Assembly: GCF_013409345.1 (NCBI RefSeq)
Contig: NZ_JACCBB010000001.1
Coordinates: 1,116,001 to 1,180,000, forward strand
DNA: 64,000 nucleotides
Origin: Kineococcus aurantiacus
Lineage (GTDB): Bacteria > Actinomycetota > Actinomycetes > Actinomycetales > Kineococcaceae
Reading direction: 5' to 3'
This document shows, one piece after another, positions 50,526-59,426 of this stretch. The position numbers and the translations under genes are program-made. Position 1 is the stretch's first letter. Every line of letters begins with the position of its first letter. The notes beneath the pieces are model-generated. The model ran no database searches. It had not been told where the DNA came from and saw only the letters and a list, made by a program, of their open reading frames with translations.

Positions 50526-50635
50526 GCGCCGGAGGTTACCGCCCGGGCTGGACCGGGCACCGCGCGCTGCCGGGACTGCGCCGCGCGGGGGACGCAGGAC
50601 CCTTCCGCCCCGGCTGACCAGGAGGCACACTCGAG

Positions 50636-51310
50636 GTGAGGACGCGCCGAAACCCTCGTCCCGCGTCCAGCACCCCGGGAGCCGCCGTGCCCGCTGAAGA
50701 CACCGTCCACGACGTCGTGGCGGACACGCTGAGCGTGCACGCCGACGTCCTCGAGGTCGAGGCCCGCAAGCACGCGCTGCGCCGCGGCGTCCGCGCCCGC
50801 CGCGGCGAGCGCGACGAGCGGGCCGCGGCCGACGTCGACACCGCCGTCGCCCGCGTCCTGGTCTCCTCCCCGCTGCTGGCCGGGGCCCGCCGCGTCGCCG
50901 CCTACTCCTCGCTGCCGGGCGAGCCGGGCACCCGGACGCTGCTGGCCGAGCTGCGCCGCCACGACGTCGAGGTGCTGCTGCCCGCGCGGCTGCCCGACGA
51001 CGACCTCGACTGGTCCCTGCGGCCGGCCCGGCCGCACGCCCCCGGCCCGCTGGGCGTCCACGCCATCTCCTCGGTCGACCTCGTCGTCGTCCCGGCGCTG
51101 GCCGTGGACACGGCGGGCCGGCGCCTGGGGCAGGGCGGCGGCAGCTACGACCGGGCGCTGCGCCGGGTCCCGGCCCGGGTGCCCGTCGTCGCCGTCGTGC
51201 ACGACGAGGAGCTGCTCGACGCCGCGGTCAGCCCGCTGCCGACGCTGCCGCACGACCGGCTGGTGCAGGCCGTCGTGACCCCGACGCGCTGGTTGTGGCT
51301 GTCCGCCTGA
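50636..51310 (+). CDS. 5-formyltetrahydrofolate cyclo-ligase
   Basis: A 224-residue protein if the GTG at 50636 is used (AGGAGG 10 bases upstream), or 207 from a GTG at 50687 (GGGAG 5 bases upstream). EARKHALRRGVRARRGERDERAAADVDTAVARVLV is the N-terminal helix; AYSSLPGEPGTRTLLAELRRHDVEVLLPARLPDDDLDW and VDLVVVPALAVDTAGRRLGQGGGSYDRALRRV (the G-x-G-x-G-Y-Y-like substrate loop) are the family hallmarks. It turns 5-formyl-THF into 5,10-methenyl-THF using ATP. Homologue of Rv0992c by position. Confidence 0.92.
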   Translation: MRTRRNPRPASSTPGAAVPAEDTVHDVVADTLSVHADVLEVEARKHALRRGVRARRGERDERAAADVDTAVARVLVSSPLLAGARRVAAYSSLPGEPGTRTLLAELRRHDVEVLLPARLPDDDLDWSLRPARPHAPGPLGVHAISSVDLVVVPALAVDTAGRRLGQGGGSYDRALRRVPARVPVVAVVHDEELLDAAVSPLPTLPHDRLVQAVVTPTRWLWLSA

Positions 51311-51419
51311 GCTGGCTGAGCGTTCTGGCCCGCTCACGTTCCGTGGTTCACTGTGCCCGCGTCGCCGGTGACGACCCTGGTGCGGACGGTTGAGGACGAA
51401 CGTGTGGAGGACCCCGGGC

Positions 51420-52382
51420 ATGAGTGTCGACGTGTCGATCGTCATCGTCACCTACAACGCCCCCGAGTGGATCGCGCAGTGCCTGGACTCCCTGACCGGC
51501 GACGCGCGGCCGCGGGCCTCCTTCGAGGTCGTCGCCTACGACAACGCCTCCGGTGAGGAGACGAAGGCGCTGCTGCGCGAGCGCGCCGCCACGACCCCTG
51601 AGCTGCGCGTGCACTTCTCCCCCGACAACCTCGGCTTCGCCGCCGGGGTCAACCGCGCCGTGGAGCTGGCCGAGGGCGACCACGTGCTGCTGGTCAACCC
51701 CGACGCCGTCGTCCTGCCCGGGGCGGTCGACCAGCTCCTGGCCTTCCTCGCGCAGGACCCCACGCGCGGCATCGTCGGCGGGCGCGTGCTCTACCCCGAC
51801 GGCACCGTCTCCCTCACCAGCTGCTTCGCCGCGCCCACCCTGTGGAGCTGGTTCTGCTACGCCACGGGCCTGTCGACGGCCTTCAAGCGCAGCCCCGTCT
51901 TCGACCCCGAGTCCCTGGGCCGCTGGGACCGCGACAGCGTCCGCGACGTCGACATCGTCAGCGGCGCCTTCCTGCTGGCGACCACCCGCACCTGGCGCGA
52001 GCTCGGCGGGTTCGACGAGAAGTTCTTCATGTACGGCGAGGACGCCGACCTGAACCGGCGGGCCGCCGACGCCGGCTACCACCCCGCGGTCACCCCCGAG
52101 GCGGTCGTCGTGCACGCCGGCGGGAAGTCGTCGGCCACCAAGACCGCCAAGCAGCGGCTCCTGCTGCGCGGCAAGGCCGAGTACGCCCGCAAGCACTGGT
52201 CCCCGGCCCGGGCCCGGGCCGGGGTCGGGCTCCTCGCGACCGGCGTCGCGCTGCGGACCGTGGGCGAGACCGTGCTGCGGCGCGGGCGGACCTGGCGGCC
52301 GCTGTGGGACGAGCGGGCCGACTGGGGCCGGGGGTGGCCCGCGCGCCCGGACCTGCGCGGGGAACGCACCCTCACGAGCTGA
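51420..52382 (+). CDS. Glycosyltransferase family 2, rhamnosyltransferase-like
   Basis: A 320-residue GT-A enzyme (GGAGG 9 bases before the ATG). SIVIVTYNAPEWIAQCLDSL, VVAYDNASGEETKALL, HFSPDNLGFAAGVNRAVELAEGDHVLLVNPDAVVLPGAVDQLLAFL and FDEKFFMYGEDADLNRRAADAGY are the motifs of bacterial rhamnosyltransferases (WbbL kind). WbbL-type enzymes build the linker or cell-wall glycan with dTDP-rhamnose, which the rml genes could supply. It stands alone outside the EPS block. Confidence 0.87.
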   Translation: MSVDVSIVIVTYNAPEWIAQCLDSLTGDARPRASFEVVAYDNASGEETKALLRERAATTPELRVHFSPDNLGFAAGVNRAVELAEGDHVLLVNPDAVVLPGAVDQLLAFLAQDPTRGIVGGRVLYPDGTVSLTSCFAAPTLWSWFCYATGLSTAFKRSPVFDPESLGRWDRDSVRDVDIVSGAFLLATTRTWRELGGFDEKFFMYGEDADLNRRAADAGYHPAVTPEAVVVHAGGKSSATKTAKQRLLLRGKAEYARKHWSPARARAGVGLLATGVALRTVGETVLRRGRTWRPLWDERADWGRGWPARPDLRGERTLTS

Positions 52383-52391
52383 GCCGCCGGC

Positions 52392-52431
52392 GCTCGACCA
52401 CCGCACCGCCCGACCCCTGCGGTGGTCGAGC
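52392..52431. terminator. 14-bp stem-loop after glycosyltransferase
   Basis: GCTCGACCACCGCA (52392-52405), a 12-base loop, and TGCGGTGGTCGAGC (52418-52431) are perfectly complementary. It begins 9 bases after the stop codon at 52382. No U-tract, as common in this GC range. Confidence 0.78.
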
Positions 52432-52481
52432 ACTCCGGTGACCAAGCGCGCCCGGGACGACCCGTCACGCTACGGTGCGGC

Positions 52482-53972
52482 ATGACCCTGGAGGAGTTCA
52501 GCCGCGTCCTGCTGCTCGCCTCCGGCGTCCTGCTGCTGGCCGTGCTGGCCGTCCGGCTCTCCGCCCGCACCGGCCTGCCCTCGCTGCTGCTCTACCTGGC
52601 CCTGGGGCTGGTGCTCGGCGAGGACGGCCTGGGCATCCCCTTCACCGACGCCGAGATCGCGCAGGTCCTGGGGTACGCCGCCCTCGTCCTCATCCTCGCC
52701 GAGGGCGGGCTGACGACGCGGTGGGACGCCGTCCGGGGGGTCCTGGCGCCGGCGGGCGCCCTGGCCACGGCGGGGACGGCCGTCTCGATCGGCGTCGTGG
52801 GGGTCGGCGCCCACCTGCTGCTGGGCACCTCCTGGCCCGTCTCCTTCCTCGTCGGGGCGGTCGTGTCGTCCACCGACGCGGCCGCGGTCTTCTCCGTGCT
52901 GCGCTCGGTCCCCCTGCCGCACCGGCTCTCGGGGCTGCTGGAGGCGGAGTCGGGGCTGAACGACGCGCCCGTCGTCATCGCCGTCCTGGCCCTGACCGAG
53001 GTCGCGACCGGGCACTCCGAGCACGCGTGGTGGTTCTACGCCGCCGAGGCGGTGCTCGAGCTGGGGCTGGGCACGGTCGTCGGCGTGGGGGTCGGTGCGG
53101 TGGGGGCCTTCCTGCTGCGGCGCAGCGCGTTGCCGAGCTCGGGTCTGTACCCCGTCGCGGTGCTGGCGCTGGCGGTGGGGGCCTTCGCGGTCGCCGACGT
53201 GCTGCACGCCTCGGGGTTCCTGGCGACGTACCTGTGCGGGCTGGTCCTGGGCAACGCCCGGCTGCCGCACCGGCAGGCGACCCGGGGCTTCGCCGAGGCG
53301 TTCGGGTGGCTGGCCCAGATCGGCCTGTTCGTGATGCTGGGGCTGCTGGCGGACCCCTCCCGGCTGCCGGCCGCGGTGCTGGACGCCCTGCTCGTCGGGG
53401 TCGTCCTGACGCTGTTCGCGCGCCCGCTGTCGGTGCTGGCCTCGCTGGTGTGGTTCCGGCTGCCGCGCCCGGACCTGCTGTTCCTGTCGTGGGCGGGTCT
53501 GCGCGGGGCGGTCCCCGTGGTGCTGGCCACCGTCCCCGTCGTCGCCGGGATCGCCGGGGCGGACCGGTTGTTCGACCTCGTGCTGGTGCTCGTCGTCGTC
53601 TTCACCCTCGTCCAGGCGCCGACGCTGGCGCCGCTGGCCCGCCGCCTGGGGCTCACCTCCTCGGCCCCGACCCGGGACCTGGACGTGGAGGTGTCGCCGC
53701 TGGGGGCCCTGTCGGCGGACGTCGTGCGGGTGCGGGTCGGCCCGTCCTCGCGGCTGCACGGCGTGGAGGTGTTCGAGCTGCGCCTGCCGCGGGGCGCCAA
53801 CGTGAGCCTCGTGGCGCGGGACGGCGCGACGTTCGTGCCGCAACCGCGCACGGTCCTGCGCCGCGGCGACGACCTGCTCGTCGTGACGTCGACGGCCGAG
53901 CGGGAGGGGGTGGAGGAACGGCTGCAGGCGATCAGCCGCGACGGGAAGCTCGCCGGGTGGCGCGAGACCTGA
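52482..53972 (+). CDS. CPA1 cation/proton antiporter with TrkA-C domain
   Basis: A 496-residue protein with about 12-13 membrane helices to residue 390 and a cytosolic RCK_C/TrkA-C domain at about 400-490 (DVEVSPLGALSADVVRVRVGPSSRLHGVEVFELRLPRGANVSLVARDG). VGAVVSSTDAAAVFSVLRS and AESGLNDAPVVIAVLAL hold the ion-binding aspartates. Fits the NhaP2/CvrA K+/H+ antiporter group. TACGGT (52471-52476) lies five bases before the ATG, so it looks leaderless. It should help in pH or K+ homeostasis. Confidence 0.92.
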   Translation: MTLEEFSRVLLLASGVLLLAVLAVRLSARTGLPSLLLYLALGLVLGEDGLGIPFTDAEIAQVLGYAALVLILAEGGLTTRWDAVRGVLAPAGALATAGTAVSIGVVGVGAHLLLGTSWPVSFLVGAVVSSTDAAAVFSVLRSVPLPHRLSGLLEAESGLNDAPVVIAVLALTEVATGHSEHAWWFYAAEAVLELGLGTVVGVGVGAVGAFLLRRSALPSSGLYPVAVLALAVGAFAVADVLHASGFLATYLCGLVLGNARLPHRQATRGFAEAFGWLAQIGLFVMLGLLADPSRLPAAVLDALLVGVVLTLFARPLSVLASLVWFRLPRPDLLFLSWAGLRGAVPVVLATVPVVAGIAGADRLFDLVLVLVVVFTLVQAPTLAPLARRLGLTSSAPTRDLDVEVSPLGALSADVVRVRVGPSSRLHGVEVFELRLPRGANVSLVARDGATFVPQPRTVLRRGDDLLVVTSTAEREGVEERLQAISRDGKLAGWRET

Positions 53973-54001
53973 GGCGCTCCCCGGCCGACTACGGTGAGTA
54001 G

Positions 54002-56155
54002 GTGCTGCGTCGCACTGTGCTCACAATGTTCGCGCTGGTCGCCGCCGGCCCGGCCACCCCCCGTGCCTTCGCCGCCGCGGCGACCGACCCGGACGTCGTC
54101 GAGGTCGTCGCCCCCGGCCTGACCCTCGAACGGTCCACCGGGTCCACCCCGGCCGGTCCCGTCCGCCAGGCGCTGCTGCGGCTGGCCGCCGGCTCCACCA
54201 CCCGGCCGGTCCTGCTGCAGGCCGACCTCAGCTCCCCCCGCACCCCCACCGACCTCGCCACCGCGGCCGGCGCCGTCGCCGCCGTCAACGGCGACTTCTT
54301 CGACATCGACCGCACCGGCACCCCCGACGGTCCTGTCGTCCGGGACGGGCAGGTGCTCAAGGCCTCCGGCCAGGCCCAGGGGGCCGTGGGCTTCGACGGG
54401 GGCCCGCGCTGGACCGGCCGGCTCGGGCAGGTCCAGCTGCAGGGCTCGGCCACCGTCGCCGGCCGGACCTTCCCGCTGGCCGCGCTGGGCACCCGGACGG
54501 TGCCCGAGGACGCGCTGGCGCTGTTCGGCCCGGCCTGGGGCGCCGGTGACCGGGCCCTGACCGTCACCTCGGGCGTGGAGCTGGAGGTCCGCGCCGGCGT
54601 CGTGACGGCCGTGCGGCCCCCCGGCGGCGGCGCGGTCCCCGCCGACGGCTTCGTCCTCGTCGCGTCCGGGGCGGTCGCCGCGGCCCTGGCCGGCACCCCT
54701 CTCGGCAGTCCCGCCACCCGCGACGTCCAGTTCCGCGACGACGCCCTCGCCCCGGGCTCGACGGGGTTCGCCCTCGGGGCCCGGCTGGAGCTGGTCCGCG
54801 ACGGCGCCGTCGCGCTCTTCGACACCGCGGACCCGACGTGGGCGGCGCTGCGGGCCCGGACCGCGGTCGGCTGGACCGCCGACGGCGACCTGCTGCTGCT
54901 CACCGTCGAGGGCGGGACGGCGCTCTCGGTGGGGGTCACGGCCACCGAGACCGCACGCCGCCTGGTGGCCGCCGGAGCGGTCGGGGCCGTCGTGCTCGAC
55001 GGCGGCGGGTCGGCGCAGCTGGTGGCCCGCCGCCCCGGCGACGCCGCGGTGAGCGACGTCGTCGTGCCCTCCGACGGGGCGCCGCGGCCGGTGGCCAACG
55101 CCGTCGGGCTCGTCCCCGCACCGGCCGGGCCCCTCCCCGCGGCCGTCGTCCTGCGTCCGGCGCTCGGTGCGGCGCAGGTGTTCCCGGGCCTGTCCCTGCC
55201 CCTGCGGGTGGTGCCCGTGACCGCGTCCGGGGCGCCCGCGGACGGCGCGCCGGTGCTGTCGTCGAGCGACCCGGGGGTCCTGGCGGTGGCCGGTGGTGCC
55301 GTGCGCGGCGTGGCGCCCGGGCGCGCCGCGGTGCTGGCCGGTGCGGGGGCCGCGACGGGCCGGCTCGACGTCGAGGTCCTCGGGCCGCTCACCCGGCTGT
55401 CGGTGGGCACCGTCCTGGCGCTGCCGGCCGCCGGGTCGGTCCTGGAGGTGACGGTCACCGGCACCGACGCCGCGGGGCGGTCCGCGGCGGTGGCCGCGGC
55501 GGACGTCGTCGCGGGGGTCGACCCCGCGGTGCTGCGGGCCGAGCCGCTGCCGGACGGCCGGTTGCGCCTGACCGCCCTGACCCCCGGGCCCGTCCCCACG
55601 ACGCTGCGGCTGAGCGCGGCGGGCGCCTCCGCCGACGTCCCGGCCGCCGTCGGGTCGCGGCCGGTGACGCTCGACCCGCTGGACGACCCCGGCGCGTGGA
55701 CGGTCGCGACGACCCGCGCGACGGCCTCGCTCAGCCGCGTCGAGGGCCCGTCGGCCGGGTCGGGCGCGGTGCGGCTGACCTACGACTTCACCGGGCAGCC
55801 GGCGGGCACCACGACGGCCGCCGTCGTCGCGCCCGTCCCCGTGCCGCTGCCGGCGGGCAGCACGGCCGTGGCGCTGCAGGTGCGCGGCGACGGGGCCGGG
55901 GGCTGGCTGCGCGCGACGCTGCGGGTGGCCGGGGCGAGCCGGCCGGTGACCTTCGCCGCCCGCGTGGACTGGACGGGGTGGCGGCGCGTGGCGGTCCCGG
56001 TCCCGCCGGACGCCGACGTGCGGCTGGAGCGCGTGTACCTGGCACAGACGTCGGTCGCGGCCCGCCGCGCCGGGGCCGTCGACCTCGCCCGGCTGCAGGC
56101 GCAGGTCCCGCCGCTGCCGGTCGTCCTCCCCCGGCGCCGGCGGCCGGTGCGCTGA
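54002..56155 (+). CDS. Secreted phosphodiester glycosidase (NAGPA-domain) protein
   Basis: A 717-residue exported protein. The signal peptide spans residues 1-25 (LTMFALVAAGPATPRAFA). The NAGPA domain runs to about 380: AAVNGDFFDIDRTGTPDGPVVRDGQVLKA, RTAVGWTADGDLLLLTVEGG and VVLDGGGSAQLVARR are the typical blocks. Two Ig-like beta domains (bacterial Ig-2-like SSSDPGVLAVAGGAVRGVAPGRAAVLA) and a C-terminal jelly-roll-like part (WTGWRRVAVPVPPDADVRLERVYL) follow. The family removes phosphodiester-linked sugars, so wall teichoic-acid or EPS glycan could be the substrate. Leaderless TACGGT box six bases before the GTG. Confidence 0.85.
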   Translation: MLRRTVLTMFALVAAGPATPRAFAAAATDPDVVEVVAPGLTLERSTGSTPAGPVRQALLRLAAGSTTRPVLLQADLSSPRTPTDLATAAGAVAAVNGDFFDIDRTGTPDGPVVRDGQVLKASGQAQGAVGFDGGPRWTGRLGQVQLQGSATVAGRTFPLAALGTRTVPEDALALFGPAWGAGDRALTVTSGVELEVRAGVVTAVRPPGGGAVPADGFVLVASGAVAAALAGTPLGSPATRDVQFRDDALAPGSTGFALGARLELVRDGAVALFDTADPTWAALRARTAVGWTADGDLLLLTVEGGTALSVGVTATETARRLVAAGAVGAVVLDGGGSAQLVARRPGDAAVSDVVVPSDGAPRPVANAVGLVPAPAGPLPAAVVLRPALGAAQVFPGLSLPLRVVPVTASGAPADGAPVLSSSDPGVLAVAGGAVRGVAPGRAAVLAGAGAATGRLDVEVLGPLTRLSVGTVLALPAAGSVLEVTVTGTDAAGRSAAVAAADVVAGVDPAVLRAEPLPDGRLRLTALTPGPVPTTLRLSAAGASADVPAAVGSRPVTLDPLDDPGAWTVATTRATASLSRVEGPSAGSGAVRLTYDFTGQPAGTTTAAVVAPVPVPLPAGSTAVALQVRGDGAGGWLRATLRVAGASRPVTFAARVDWTGWRRVAVPVPPDADVRLERVYLAQTSVAARRAGAVDLARLQAQVPPLPVVLPRRRRPVR

Positions 56156-56184
56156 GCCCCACAGGTCGCCGTCCCCGAGTACCA

Positions 56185-56211
56185 TTGGCACTCGAACGCC
56201 CCGAGTGCCAG
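56185..56211. promoter_or_regulatory. CIRCE operator (HrcA site)
   Basis: TTGGCACTC (56185-56193), nine bases, GAGTGCCAG (56203-56211). The general CIRCE is TTAGCACTC-N9-GAGTGCTAA; actinobacterial versions use GGCACTC/GAGTGCC arms as here. HrcA bound to it blocks transcription and lets go on heat or unfolded-protein stress. It lies 29 bases before the ATG of the FmdB/Ruc gene, so it should lie near the promoter start. Confidence 0.9.
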
Positions 56212-56239
56212 ACGGGGTCCAGGAGATTGCGGAGAACAG

Positions 56240-56566
56240 GTGCCCACCTACGCCTACGCCTGCCAGACCTGCGGACACTCCTTCGAGGTCCGCCAGTCCT
56301 TCAGCGACGACGCCCTGACCGTCTGCCCGGAGTGCTCGGGGCAGCTGCGCAAGCTGTTCAACAACGTCGGCATCGTGTTCAAGGGCTCGGGGTTCTACCG
56401 CAACGACTCGCGCAGCTCGAGCGGGTCGTCCACCGGCGGCTCGACGTCCTCGACCCCCGCGGCCAAGGAGTCCGGCTCGTCGAGCTCCTCGTCCAGCTCC
56501 TCGTCGACCCCCTCGTCGAGCTCCAGCTCCTCCGGCAGCGCGAGCGGCTCCACCTCCGCGGCCTGA
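56240..56566 (+). CDS. FmdB-family zinc-ribbon protein, Ruc-like chaperone
   Basis: A 108-residue protein. MPTYAYACQTCGHSFEVRQSFSDDALTVCPECSGQLRKLF has the two CxxC pairs (C8/C11 and C29/C32) that bind zinc. Residues from about 57 on are a Ser-rich, disordered tail. This fits Ruc (Rv0991c), an M. tuberculosis chaperone that becomes active on oxidation of its zinc site and helps DnaK; that gene is under HrcA control, and here a CIRCE lies 29 bases upstream. The Ser tail is longer and more repetitive than needed for the fold. A good ribosome site (AGGAG) is 15 bases upstream, GGAG nearer. Confidence 0.88.
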   Translation: MPTYAYACQTCGHSFEVRQSFSDDALTVCPECSGQLRKLFNNVGIVFKGSGFYRNDSRSSSGSSTGGSTSSTPAAKESGSSSSSSSSSSTPSSSSSSSGSASGSTSAA

Positions 56567-56574
56567 ACCCGGGC

Positions 56575-56605
56575 CCGTCCCCGTGTCCACAGGACGCGGG
56601 GACGG
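56575..56605. terminator. 14-bp hairpin terminator of the Ruc gene
   Basis: CCGTCCCCGTGTCC (56575-56588) and GGACGCGGGGACGG (56592-56605) pair with a three-base loop ACA and one G-T wobble. It begins 9 bases after the stop codon. Confidence 0.78.
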
Positions 56606-56658
56606 CGCGCCGTCCACAGGTGGGGATCCGGGTCCGGCGGGGACGGGGCCCCGCGACC

Positions 56659-56664
56659 TAGCGT
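56659..56664 (+). promoter_or_regulatory. -10 box (TAGCGT) for leaderless SAF gene
   Basis: TAGCGT stands six bases before the GTG at 56671, the same spacing as the other leaderless starts in the window. Confidence 0.5.
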
Positions 56665-56670
56665 CCGGCT

Positions 56671-57342
56671 GTGCCCGAGACCGCTGTCGCCACCCCGCCC
56701 GCCCCACCCGTCCCGCTGGGTCCGCGGGCCCGCCGCCGGCGGCGGCTGACCCGCCGGTGGCTGTCGGCCGGGCTCGTCGCCGCGGCCGGTGGTGCCGGGG
56801 TGTCGGTCCTGGCCCCGCCCGCGCCGTCGCTGGCCCCCGCCCTGGTGGCGGTGCGCGACCTGCCCACGGGGGCCGTCCTGACCGCCTCCGACGTCCAGCG
56901 CGCCGAGCGCGACGCCGGGACGCTGCCCGCCGGGCTCCTGGGGCCCGGGGAGGCGGTGGGTGCCGTGCTGGCCTCCCCCGTGCGCCGCGGGGAGGTCCTC
57001 ACCGACGCCCGGACCACGGCGGGGCCGCTGCTGACGGGCCAGCCCGCCGGCACGGTCGCCACCACGGTCGACGTCGGCGACCCCGCCCTGCTGCCGTCCC
57101 TGGCCCCCGGCACGCGCGTCGACGTCCTGGCCCGCACGCAGGACCCCGTCACGGGGGCGGCCACGGGCGCCGACCGCGTCGCGGCCGACGTCGTCGTCCT
57201 GCGGGTGCCGACTCCCACCGGCGGCGGGCTGCTCGGCGGGCCGGGCGCGGCGGCGACCAGCGTCCTGGTGGCCGTCGACGCCGCGACGGCCGCCCGGCTG
57301 GCCGCCGCGAGCGGTCAGACCGTCTTGACGGTGCGCTCGTGA
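56671..57342 (+). CDS. SAF-domain membrane-anchored protein (CpaB/RcpC-like)
   Basis: A 223-residue protein. After RRRRRLTRRW comes one helix (about residues 31-50), then the SAF domain: ALVAVRDLPTGAVLTASDVQRAERDAGTLPAGLLGPGEAVGAVLASPVRRGEVLTDAR, typical of Flp pilus assembly proteins CpaB/RcpC. The rest (ATTVDVGDPALLPSLAPGTRVDVLARTQ and the C-terminal VLVAVDAATAARLAAASG) matches RcpC-type second domain. No other pilus gene is near, so a different role (sugar binding at the wall) is possible. It overlaps the convergent EAL gene by 28 bases. Confidence 0.82.
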   Translation: MPETAVATPPAPPVPLGPRARRRRRLTRRWLSAGLVAAAGGAGVSVLAPPAPSLAPALVAVRDLPTGAVLTASDVQRAERDAGTLPAGLLGPGEAVGAVLASPVRRGEVLTDARTTAGPLLTGQPAGTVATTVDVGDPALLPSLAPGTRVDVLARTQDPVTGAATGADRVAADVVVLRVPTPTGGGLLGGPGAAATSVLVAVDAATAARLAAASGQTVLTVRS

Positions 57343-59426
57343 GGGCGGTCCTCCAGGGCGGGCGCGGACTGCCCGGGCACCGCGGCCGCGCGGCGCCCGC
57401 CCCGGGAGCGCAGCAGGTCGGTGACCGCGTCGGCCGACATGGGGTCGCCCACGTGCTCCCCCTGGGCCAGGTGGCAGCCGAGGGTGGCGAGCACCTGCAG
57501 GGTGGCGGCGTCGGCGACGCCCTCGGCCACGACGCGCAGCCCGAGCTCGCGGGCCATCTGGATGGTCGAGCGGACGATGACCGCGCGGGCGCGGTCCCCG
57601 GTCATGCCGGTGACGAAGCTGCGGTCGATCTTCAGCTCGTCGACCTCCAGGTCCGTGAGGTACGTCAGCGAGCACTGGCCCGTGCCGTAGTCGTCGACGG
57701 CGACGCCGCACCCCAGGGCCCGCAACCGCCGCACGACCGACCCGGCCCGTTCGGCGTCGGAGACGATGCCCGTCTCGGTGACCTCCAGGACGAGGGCGGA
57801 CGCCTCGACCCGGTGCCGGCGCAGGCCCTCGGCGACCATGGACGGCAGGTCGTGGTCGGTCAGCAGGCGCGCGGAGAGGTTCACCGAGACGGTGGGGCGG
57901 TGGCCCTCGGCGCGCCAGCGGGCCGCGTCGGCCAGGGCGCGGTCGAGGACGACGGCCGTCACCCCCGCGACGAGCCCGGACTGCTCGGCCAGCGGGATGA
58001 AGCGGTCCGGCCCGACCGCGCCCAGCTCGGGGTGGTGCCAGCGGACGAGGGCCTCGACGCCGGCGACGACGCCGGTGCGGGGGTCGACCTGCGGCTGGTA
58101 GCGGACGAACAGCTCCCCGCGCTCGACGGCCCGCCCCAGGTCACCGAGCAGCCGCAGCCGCTCGATGCTGTTGACGTCGCGGCGGTCGGCGTAGGTGCAG
58201 GCCCGGCCGCGCACCTCCTTGGCGTGGTAGAGCGCCACGTCGGCGCTCTTGAGCAGCGAGGGCGCGCTCGTGCCGTGCTCGGGGGCGCGGGCGACCCCGA
58301 CGCTGGCCGGCAGCAGCACCTGCAGCTCCCCGACCCGCAGGGGCCGGGACATCTCCTCGACGACCGCGAGCGCCAGGGACTCCGCGTCCAGGCCGTCGGG
58401 GACGAGCAGGCCGAACTCGTCCCCGCCCAGGCGGGCGACGACGGCCCCCGGCGGCGCCTGGGCGGCGAGGCGGCCGGCGACCTCGCGCAGCAGGGCGTCG
58501 CCGACGGGGTGGCCGAGGGTGTCGTTGACGTCCTTGAAGTGGTCGAGGTCCACCACGAGCAGGCCCGGGCCCGCGGTGGCGCCGCTGCCGGCTCCCCGCA
58601 GCGCCCGGGTGGTGGCGCCGAGGAGGGCGTCGCGGTTGGGCAGGCCGGTGAGGTCGTCGACCATGGCGCGGCGTTCGTGGCGGCGGGCGATGACCGAGCT
58701 GACGAGGACGACGCCGAGCGGCACGCACACGAGCAGCAGCAGCCACGGGCCGCCCTCGGCGCTGACGACGACCACGGGTGCGGAGGCGATCACGGCCAGG
58801 GTGAGCAGGAACCCGGAGGTGGACCCGGTGCGCACGAGGTCGCGGGGGCGCCGGTCCACGACGCGGCGCGCGGCGGCGTCGCAGCACCACTGGACGAGCA
58901 GGCCGGTCGCCCCGGCGAGCAGCACGGCGGGCCACTGGCGGGGGTCGCTGAGGGCGGGGCCGTCGGGTGCGCCGGTCGCCAGGAGGGCGTCGAGGACGAC
59001 GGCGCAGGTGAACACCCCGGACAGGGCGGCGCCGCCGTCGACGACGAGCGCGAGGGGGCCGGCTCCGCGGCGCAGGTCGCGCACCAGGGTGGGCACGGCC
59101 CGGACGGCCAGGGCGAGCCCGACCGGCCCGAGGGCCACGAGCGCGACGAGGAACCCCCACGAGACGGGCAGGGCCTGCCCGCGGGCGCTGAGGGGGCGGG
59201 ACTCGGCGACCAGGACGACGACGGCGAGCACGAGGGTGGAGGCGGAGGCCTGCCAGGGGGCGGGACCGTCGAGGCCGAGGAGGGTGCCGGCGACGAGGAG
59301 GGTGGTGGCCAGGACGAGGGCGACGGCGGTGACGAGCGCGTCCCGCAGCCGCTGGACGCCCGGCCGCCGGGTGCGCGGCCGGGTGCGGGGTCGGGGGGCC
59401 ACGAGCGTGGCCGCCGGGTGCTGCAC
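57315..59426 (-). CDS. Membrane GGDEF-EAL protein (cyclic di-GMP turnover)
   Basis: A 703-residue protein. The GTG at 59426 has a GGGAGG about 6 bases upstream. About residues 25-215 hold seven or eight membrane helices. A GGDEF domain follows (DDLTGLPNRDALL, FKDVNDTLGHPVGD, ARLGGDEFGLLV): the active-site GGDEF is intact and no RxxD inhibitory site precedes it. The EAL domain has VEALVRWHHPELG, NLSARLL, LEVTETGI, DDYGTGQCSL, LKIDRSFV, EGV and QGE, so all metal and catalytic residues seem present. It may both make and break c-di-GMP, which often controls EPS and motility. Confidence 0.93.
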   Translation of the reverse strand: MQHPAATLVAPRPRTRPRTRRPGVQRLRDALVTAVALVLATTLLVAGTLLGLDGPAPWQASASTLVLAVVVLVAESRPLSARGQALPVSWGFLVALVALGPVGLALAVRAVPTLVRDLRRGAGPLALVVDGGAALSGVFTCAVVLDALLATGAPDGPALSDPRQWPAVLLAGATGLLVQWCCDAAARRVVDRRPRDLVRTGSTSGFLLTLAVIASAPVVVVSAEGGPWLLLLVCVPLGVVLVSSVIARRHERRAMVDDLTGLPNRDALLGATTRALRGAGSGATAGPGLLVVDLDHFKDVNDTLGHPVGDALLREVAGRLAAQAPPGAVVARLGGDEFGLLVPDGLDAESLALAVVEEMSRPLRVGELQVLLPASVGVARAPEHGTSAPSLLKSADVALYHAKEVRGRACTYADRRDVNSIERLRLLGDLGRAVERGELFVRYQPQVDPRTGVVAGVEALVRWHHPELGAVGPDRFIPLAEQSGLVAGVTAVVLDRALADAARWRAEGHRPTVSVNLSARLLTDHDLPSMVAEGLRRHRVEASALVLEVTETGIVSDAERAGSVVRRLRALGCGVAVDDYGTGQCSLTYLTDLEVDELKIDRSFVTGMTGDRARAVIVRSTIQMARELGLRVVAEGVADAATLQVLATLGCHLAQGEHVGDPMSADAVTDLLRSRGGRRAAAVPGQSAPALEDRPHERTVKTV

